From NCBI GenBank assembly GCA_050694015.1, contig JBOGWY010000102.1, forward strand, positions 1-5,242: DNA of 5,242 nucleotides. Reading direction: 5' to 3'. Below the pieces are notes generated by a model that was not told the origin of the DNA, did no database searches, and worked only from the letters and a program-made list of their open reading frames with translations. The position numbers were made by a program, and so were the translations under genes. Below, in pieces: positions 1-3,386 of the stretch (the stretch's first letter is position 1; each line of letters starts with the position of its first letter). The stretch comes from JBOGWY01 sp050694015 (lineage in GTDB: Bacteria > Actinomycetota > CADDZG01 > WHSQ01).

Positions 1-122
1 AGGGCGTCGCCGAGGTGCTGCATGCTGGTCCCGTGGTAGCCGCGCTCGGAAAAGAGCCGGGCCGCGGCCGCGATCAGCTCGGCCCTACGAGGGCTGCGGA
101 TCTTCTCGGCCAGCTGGACCAT
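1..122 (-). CDS. TetR/AcrR-family transcriptional regulator, N-terminal part (3' end cut by window edge)
   Basis: Reading leftwards from base 122, 40 codons are open to the window edge. Residues 13-40 have the typical TetR N-terminal DNA-binding pattern: an 'ELIAAAARLFSERGYHGTSM' stretch, in which the first helix leads to an aromatic-Gly-x-Thr-Ser turn and the next helix starts with QHLGDAL. Family members are dimeric repressors that bind short palindromes and release them when a ligand binds the C-terminal domain. That domain is outside the window, so the ligand and targets cannot be guessed. The ATG at 122 was chosen because GGAGGT lies just upstream (131-126). An in-frame ATG at 140 would add six residues but would put that Shine-Dalgarno inside the gene. 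The gene reads in the same direction as the polyprenyl synthase, 234 bases downstream of it. Confidence 0.85.
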   Translation of the reverse strand, partial: MVQLAEKIRSPRRAELIAAAARLFSERGYHGTSMQHLGDA

Positions 123-125
123 CAG

Positions 126-131
126 ACCTCC
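126..131 (-). promoter_or_regulatory. Shine-Dalgarno of the TetR-family gene
   Basis: GGAGGT on the minus strand ends three bases before the ATG at 122. It is a near-perfect anti-SD match with slightly short spacing. It decides in favour of the start at 122 over the in-frame ATG at 140. Confidence 0.6.
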
Positions 132-147
132 AGGTCGCATATTTGTT

Positions 148-159
148 TCCGTCTACGGA
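148..159. promoter_or_regulatory. Possible operator: short inverted repeat upstream of the TetR-family gene
   Basis: TCCGT-CT-ACGGA is a perfect 5-bp inverted repeat with a 2-base spacer, 26 bases upstream of the ATG at 122. It sits beside an AT-rich patch (about 141-148) where a -10 element for that gene could lie. TetR-family proteins commonly autoregulate from palindromes in this position. The assignment rests on position and symmetry alone, and arms this short can arise by chance. Confidence 0.3.
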
Positions 160-195
160 CAGCACCGCCTGAAGACGGCCCTGTCCTCCGACCTT

Positions 196-234
196 GGGGG
201 AACCCCGGCGGCAAGCCGCCTCACTGGTTCCCCC
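196..234. repeat. Nested inverted repeat (9-bp outer stem, 6-bp inner stem), possible terminator or structured leader
   Basis: The outer arms GGGGGAACC (196-204) and GGTTCCCCC (226-234) are perfectly complementary. The inner arms GGCGGC (207-212) and GCCGCC (215-220) pair around a two-base AA. The result is a long two-tier hairpin between the polyprenyl synthase stop (357) and the TetR-family start (122). On the minus strand no T-run follows it, so it is not a classical intrinsic terminator in that direction. On the plus strand a C/T-rich tract follows. It could be a terminator of the high-GC type, a 5' leader structure of the regulator mRNA, or a protein-binding site. Confidence 0.5.
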
Positions 235-237
235 GTG

Positions 238-259
238 CCCCCTCCTCTTCTTTCCCCTC
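238..259 (+). other. Uninterrupted 22-base pyrimidine tract
   Basis: All 22 bases are C or T on the plus strand, so the minus-strand transcript would carry a G/A-only run just before the 196-234 hairpin. The tract is non-coding and lies between two minus-strand genes. No function can be read from it. It may expose SD-like purine sequence in the mRNA or simply be low-complexity intergenic DNA. Confidence 0.4.
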
Positions 260-268
260 GTTCTGGTT

Positions 269-284
269 GCCCCGCGATCGGGGC
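269..284. terminator. GC-rich hairpin downstream of the polyprenyl synthase gene (possible terminator)
   Basis: GCCCCG-CGAT-CGGGGC is a perfect 6-bp stem with a 4-base loop, 73 bases past the stop codon of the minus-strand polyprenyl synthase. No T-tract follows on the minus strand (the next bases are AACCAG). It is therefore at best a U-less terminator or an mRNA 3'-end stabiliser. Position and GC-rich stem are the only support. Confidence 0.35.
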
Positions 285-319
285 GAAGCAAATCTACTCG
301 CGCTCCGGCGTGCCTTGCA

Positions 320-331
320 TCGCGTACGCGA
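320..331. repeat. 12-bp perfect palindrome
   Basis: TCGCGTACGCGA reads identically on both strands and lies 26 bases beyond the polyprenyl synthase stop codon. It could be a binding site for a dimeric regulator or chance symmetry in GC-rich DNA. No gene starts next to it. Confidence 0.35.
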
Positions 332-355
332 GCGAACTAACGCGCGATGTTCGTT
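331..355 (-). repeat. Inverted repeat immediately after the polyprenyl synthase stop codon
   Basis: On the minus strand AACGAAC (355-349) pairs with GTTCGCT (337-331), giving seven pairs including one G-T wobble around an 11-base loop. It begins one base after the TGA at 359-357, so it would form at the mRNA 3' end. With no following T-run it is a weak terminator candidate. Confidence 0.3.
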
Positions 356-356
356 C

Positions 357-1361
357 TCACGCGTGCCGGCCGACGGCGAGCCTCATCAACTCGACCAGAG
401 CAGTCCGAGCCTCGTCGTCAGTCTCGAGGGCTGCGAGCGCGGCTCCCGCGTCGCTCGCCAACGCCTGCAGGAGCGCCTCGGTCTGGGCCCGGGCGCCGGA
501 CGACTCGACGAGCGAGCGCAACCGGTCCACCTCGGCATCGGTCAGGCGTGCTCCGGCGCCCCAGTGCGCCTCGAAGAAGCGTCGCTCTTCGCCCGCGAGG
601 GCGACGATCGTCTTCGCGAACAGCACGTTGCGCTTGCCCTCCCGGATATCGGAATCGACCGGTTTGCCGACGGTCGTCCGATCCCCGAAGGTCCCCAGGA
701 GGTCGTCGCGCAGCTGGAACGCCTCGCCGAGCGGGGCCCCGAAGCGGGCGAGCGAGGCAAGCGTTTCCTCCGACGCTCCCGCGAGCGCGGCCCCGATCAG
801 CAACGGTTCCTCCACCGAGTAGCGGCCCGACTTCAAGACGGCGATCCGCCGCGCCCGCTCTTCGGTGATCGGTTGCGACGCGGCTTGGTGGTCCAGCAGC
901 TGCCCCGCGATCACCTCCTGTCGCATGCGCGAGTAGCAGCCGAACGCAGCGAGCACACGGTCCGGTGGGAACTGAGCGCTCGTGAAGAGCTCGTCGGCGA
1001 GCACGAGGGCCAGATCCCCCACCAGCAGCGCAACCTCGACGCCGTGACGGACGTGCACGGTCGTTACGCCCCGGCGCTCGTCGCTCGCATCCATGATGTC
1101 GTCGTGCACGATCGCGAACGTGTGCAGCAGCTCGAGCGATGCCGCGCTGCGCACTATCGGGCCGTCGGTACCTCCGGCAGAGCGGAAGCCCCAGTAGCAG
1201 AACAGGGGCCGGATCCGTTTGCCTCCGGCGTCGAGCATCCGGCCGATCTCGTCTACGAGGACCTGCGCTTCGCCGAGGGCTTGCGCGCGATCGGACAAGA
1301 ACGTCTTCAGCTCGTCGTCGACGGCAGCCCGGAGCTCCTCGAAGGTCGGTGAGAACGACAT
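357..1361 (-). CDS. Polyprenyl diphosphate synthase, predicted geranylgeranyl diphosphate synthase (IdsA/CrtE type)
   Basis: A 334-residue, all-helical trans-prenyltransferase that condenses isopentenyl diphosphate with an allylic diphosphate in the cytosol. Family landmarks are present in order: GGKRIRP at 46-52, the first Asp-rich motif DDIMD at 87-91 followed by ERRG, the Lys region KSGRYS at 177-182, and the second Asp-rich motif DDLLGTFGD at 219-227 followed by GKPVDSDIREGK at 232-243. Length is normal for the family. The fifth residue before DDIMD is aromatic (F82), the fourth is A83, and the motif has no two-residue insertion. That pattern matches type I (archaeal-like) GGPP synthases rather than bacterial FPP synthases, so a C20 product is inferred, not proven. 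ATG 1361 gives the expected N-terminus. There is no strong SD, and a TANNNT box ends nine bases before it. The gene is divergent from ctaA, which suggests a role in prenyl supply to haem O or to quinones and carotenoids. Confidence 0.93.
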   Translation of the reverse strand: MSFSPTFEELRAAVDDELKTFLSDRAQALGEAQVLVDEIGRMLDAGGKRIRPLFCYWGFRSAGGTDGPIVRSAASLELLHTFAIVHDDIMDASDERRGVTTVHVRHGVEVALLVGDLALVLADELFTSAQFPPDRVLAAFGCYSRMRQEVIAGQLLDHQAASQPITEERARRIAVLKSGRYSVEEPLLIGAALAGASEETLASLARFGAPLGEAFQLRDDLLGTFGDRTTVGKPVDSDIREGKRNVLFAKTIVALAGEERRFFEAHWGAGARLTDAEVDRLRSLVESSGARAQTEALLQALASDAGAALAALETDDEARTALVELMRLAVGRHA

Positions 1362-1369
1362 CGGAGCCG

Positions 1370-1375
1370 ACCCTA
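1370..1375 (-). promoter_or_regulatory. Putative -10 element of the polyprenyl synthase gene
   Basis: TAGGGT on the minus strand fits the TANNNT pattern of high-GC bacterial sigma-70-type -10 boxes. Its last T is at 1370, which places transcription start near 1361-1364, at or just before the ATG at 1361, so the mRNA may be leaderless. The overlapping AGGG could instead act as a weak SD with 9-base spacing. No clear -35 is visible. Confidence 0.35.
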
Positions 1376-1389
1376 CGAGTTCCGAATGA

Positions 1390-1404
1390 GCCTCCGCGGG
1401 AGGC
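1390..1404. promoter_or_regulatory. Inverted repeat in the divergent promoter region, possible shared operator
   Basis: GCCTCC-GCG-GGAGGC is a perfect 6-bp inverted repeat with a 3-base spacer. It lies near the middle of the 76-bp gap between the polyprenyl synthase and ctaA, roughly where the -35 regions of both putative promoters would fall. A regulator bound here could affect both genes. The function is inferred from position and symmetry only. Confidence 0.35.
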
Positions 1405-1422
1405 CGAGCGGGCGACAGGGAT

Positions 1423-1428
1423 TACCAT
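1423..1428 (+). promoter_or_regulatory. Putative -10 element of ctaA-ctaB
   Basis: TACCAT fits TANNNT and ends nine bases before the ATG at 1438. A transcription start seven to ten bases further on falls at 1435-1438, so the ctaA mRNA may be leaderless or nearly so. This agrees with the lack of a usable SD: the nearest AGGGA (1417-1421) is 16 bases from the ATG. No convincing -35 was seen. Confidence 0.38.
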
Positions 1429-1437
1429 CCGAGACCG

Positions 1438-2370
1438 ATGAGATTCTTCAAACCTCTTGCCGTCGCGTCGACGGTCGCAACGTTCCTGCTGGTGGCGATA
1501 GGGGGCCTCGTCCGTGCGACGAAGTCCGGCCTCGGCTGCGGGACCGACTGGCCCCACTGCTCCGGGAAGCTGCTTCCCGAGCTCGAGCAGCGCGCCCAGA
1601 TCATCGAGTTCTCGCACCGTGCCGTCGCAGGGATCGTCGTTATCCTCCTCGCGTTACTGGCGGTGCTCGCGTTCCGTTACTTCCGCGACGACCGTCGCAT
1701 CCTCTGGAGCAGCGTCGGCGCGTTCGGCCTCGTCATCTTCCAGGCGTTGCTGGGTGCCGTCGTGGTGAAGCTCGATCTCGAGGCGAGTTCCGTCGTCCTG
1801 CACCTCGGGACCGCCATGAGCCTGCTCGCGCTCTTGATCTATCTCGATGCCGGCCTCATCGTCGCCGCCGATACACCCACAGACCGCGCGCTCAGTCGGC
1901 GTTCAACGATCGCTGCCGGCTCAGTACTCGTCCTGTTGCTGGTCGGTTCGTACGTCTCGGGCCGGGGGGCCGGACTCGCGTTCTCCGACTGGCCCCTTAT
2001 GGACGGGACCGTTCTCCCCAGCCTCGCGATCGAGAGCAACGCGATCCACTTCCTGCACCGCGCGCTGGCCGCGATCGTCGGGGTGATCGTGGCGATAGCC
2101 GCATTCTCGGTGCTCCGTCGCAAAGCGGAGATGCCGGCGGCGGCACGGCTCGCACTTATCGGGCTCGGGCTATTCGTGGTCGAAGTGCTGATAGGCGCGG
2201 TCAACGTCTTCACGCGGCTCAACGAAGTCGCCGTCACCGCGCACCACGCCGTGGGGGCCGGGATCTGGGCCAGCTTCGTGGGCCTCGCGGTGGTCACCCA
2301 TCCCGGGCTCTCCGAGCGCGTGACGAGAGGCGTCGCGGCGCGCGGAACCGTCGCGGAGGCGAGCAGCTGA
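1438..2370 (+). CDS. ctaA: Haem A synthase (CtaA/COX15 family)
   Basis: A 310-residue polytopic membrane protein that oxidises the C8 methyl of haem O to a formyl group, giving haem A for aa3-type cytochrome c oxidase. Eight hydrophobic segments can be placed at about 5-26, 60-80, 88-110, 118-142, 157-175, 203-226, 236-257 and 268-288, in two related four-helix halves. The first extracytoplasmic loop has the Cys pair C34 and C41 inside GCGTDWPHC. Family histidines sit at H60 (in EFSHR, with E57), H122, H207 (in HFLHR) and H269/H270. From memory, these match the Bacillus CtaA residues E57, H60, H123, H216 and H278 and its Cys35/Cys42 pair. The repeated half carries the related SGRGAGLAFSDWP stretch but without cysteines, as usual. 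The ATG at 1438 gives a short N-terminus before helix 1. It overlaps ctaB by one base, so the two are probably co-transcribed and translationally coupled. Confidence 0.95.
   Translation: MRFFKPLAVASTVATFLLVAIGGLVRATKSGLGCGTDWPHCSGKLLPELEQRAQIIEFSHRAVAGIVVILLALLAVLAFRYFRDDRRILWSSVGAFGLVIFQALLGAVVVKLDLEASSVVLHLGTAMSLLALLIYLDAGLIVAADTPTDRALSRRSTIAAGSVLVLLLVGSYVSGRGAGLAFSDWPLMDGTVLPSLAIESNAIHFLHRALAAIVGVIVAIAAFSVLRRKAEMPAAARLALIGLGLFVVEVLIGAVNVFTRLNEVAVTAHHAVGAGIWASFVGLAVVTHPGLSERVTRGVAARGTVAEASS
2355..2359 (+). promoter_or_regulatory. Shine-Dalgarno of ctaB inside the ctaA 3' end
   Basis: GGAGG lies within the last codons of ctaA, ten bases before the ATG at 2370. The alternative in-frame ATG at 2382 would be 22 bases away with no SD of its own, so 2370 is the better start. 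Confidence 0.55.
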
Positions 2371-3332
2371 TGCGTCGCTTGATGACGGAGTCGTCTGGAG
2401 CGATCCGGATAGAAGAGGTCGACACCCGCATCCCGGCCGTGGACGAGGCCGTCGTTTCCGTCGGATTCAAGGAGAAGATCGCTGCCTACGTCGCGCTCAC
2501 CAAGCCGCGCATCATCGAGCTTCTGCTCGTCACCACGGTGCCGTCGATGATCGTCGCGGCGCGTGGGTTCCCATCGATGAAGCTCGTCCTCTGGACTCTG
2601 CTCGGTGGAACGCTCGGGGCCGGCGGCGCGAACGCGATCAACTGCTACGTCGACCGCGACATCGACGAGGTCATGCCGCGCACGCGCAAGCGGCCGCTGC
2701 CGATGCACCGCATCGCTCCGCGCAACGCGTTGCTCTTCGGCATCGCTCTCGGTGTCATCGCGTTTCTGCAGCTGTGGGCCACGGTGAACCTGCTATCGGC
2801 AGTCCTAACGATCGCGGCGCTGCTGTTCTACGTGTTCGTCTACACGATCGGGATGAAGCGCTCGACGCCACAGAACATCGTGATCGGCGGCGCGGCCGGC
2901 GCGGTGCCCGCGTTGGTGGGATGGGCTGCGGTGACCGGAACGGTCGAGCTCGCCGCGCTGGTTCTCTTCGCGATCATCTTCTACTGGACCCCGCCGCATT
3001 TCTGGGCGCTATCGATGCGTTACGAGAAGGACTACGCCGCTGCCGGCGTGCCGATGATGCCGGTCGTCTACGGCCGCAAGGAGACCGCGAAGCACATGCT
3101 GCTGTATTGCTTCATGTTGTTCGCGATGTGCCTCGCATTCTTCGGCGTCGCCAAGATGGGCCCCATCTACCTCGCGTCCGCGCTGGCGCTAAACGGCATC
3201 TTCATCTGGTGGTCCTACAAGCTGTACCGGAAGCCGACCACGCGCAGCGCGTGGGGCATGTTCCGGTTCTCGATCTACTACCTGGCGCTACTCTTCCTGG
3301 CCATGGCGGTGGACCAGCTGATCGCTATCTAG
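2370..3332 (+). CDS. ctaB: Protohaem IX farnesyltransferase (haem O synthase, CtaB/CyoE/COX10 family)
   Basis: A 320-residue UbiA-superfamily membrane prenyltransferase that adds a prenyl chain, normally farnesyl, to the 2-vinyl group of protohaem to make haem O, the substrate of CtaA. Motifs seen: ALTKPRIIELLLVTTVPSM at 42-60; the Asp-rich site NCYVDRDID at 91-99 followed by MPRTRKRPL at 102-110; FYVFVYTIGMKRSTPQNIVI at 153-172 with the following GGAAGAVPALVGW; and the second site FYWTPPHFWALSMRYEKDY at 204-222 leading to AGVPMMPVV. About nine hydrophobic segments follow a 40-residue hydrophilic N-terminus. The ATG at 2370 shares its A with the ctaA stop (TGATG). It is preferred over ATG 2382 because GGAGG is ten bases upstream. 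The stop is 16 bases before a strong hairpin. The prenyl donor cannot be read from the sequence, although a GGPP-type synthase is encoded next door. Confidence 0.95.
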   Translation: MRRLMTESSGAIRIEEVDTRIPAVDEAVVSVGFKEKIAAYVALTKPRIIELLLVTTVPSMIVAARGFPSMKLVLWTLLGGTLGAGGANAINCYVDRDIDEVMPRTRKRPLPMHRIAPRNALLFGIALGVIAFLQLWATVNLLSAVLTIAALLFYVFVYTIGMKRSTPQNIVIGGAAGAVPALVGWAAVTGTVELAALVLFAIIFYWTPPHFWALSMRYEKDYAAAGVPMMPVVYGRKETAKHMLLYCFMLFAMCLAFFGVAKMGPIYLASALALNGIFIWWSYKLYRKPTTRSAWGMFRFSIYYLALLFLAMAVDQLIAI

Positions 3333-3348
3333 CGGTAGGAGAGTGATG

Positions 3349-3377
3349 GTCCGGGGCCGCGCCGCGCGGCCCCGGAC
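3349..3377. terminator. Strong bidirectional terminator hairpin between convergent genes
   Basis: GTCCGGGGCCGCG (3349-3361) and CGCGGCCCCGGAC (3365-3377) form a perfect 13-bp stem around a 3-base CCG loop. It begins 16 bases after the ctaB stop and ends 9 bases before the stop of the convergent surface-protein gene. There is no pronounced T-tract on either side, as is common in high-GC genomes. Its placement and stem strength make it the probable end of both transcripts. Confidence 0.8.
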
Positions 3378-3386
3378 TGCATCAAC

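Noticed and set aside
196..234. Resemblance to the c-di-AMP (ydaO-type) riboswitch core, which has a GGGGGAACC-like strand, a hairpin and then a GGGGU strand
   Set aside because: The expected GGGGUGAA strand is instead complementary to GGGGGAACC, and neither the 5' CGCCGAA-type segment nor the 3' CCGUCAGCUAACC-type segment is present on either strand. A simple nested hairpin explains the sequence.
15..1352. A 445-codon open frame on the plus strand opposite the polyprenyl synthase
   Set aside because: It lies antisense to a gene with clear family motifs, its translation is Arg/Glu-rich with no recognisable domain, and long antisense frames are expected in GC-rich coding DNA.
1386..2369. In-frame extension of ctaB upstream through the whole of ctaA, which would make a 648-residue protein
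   Set aside because: The extension is an Arg-rich shadow of the ctaA frame with no membrane segments. The TGATG junction with GGAGG ten bases upstream marks the true ctaB start at 2370.
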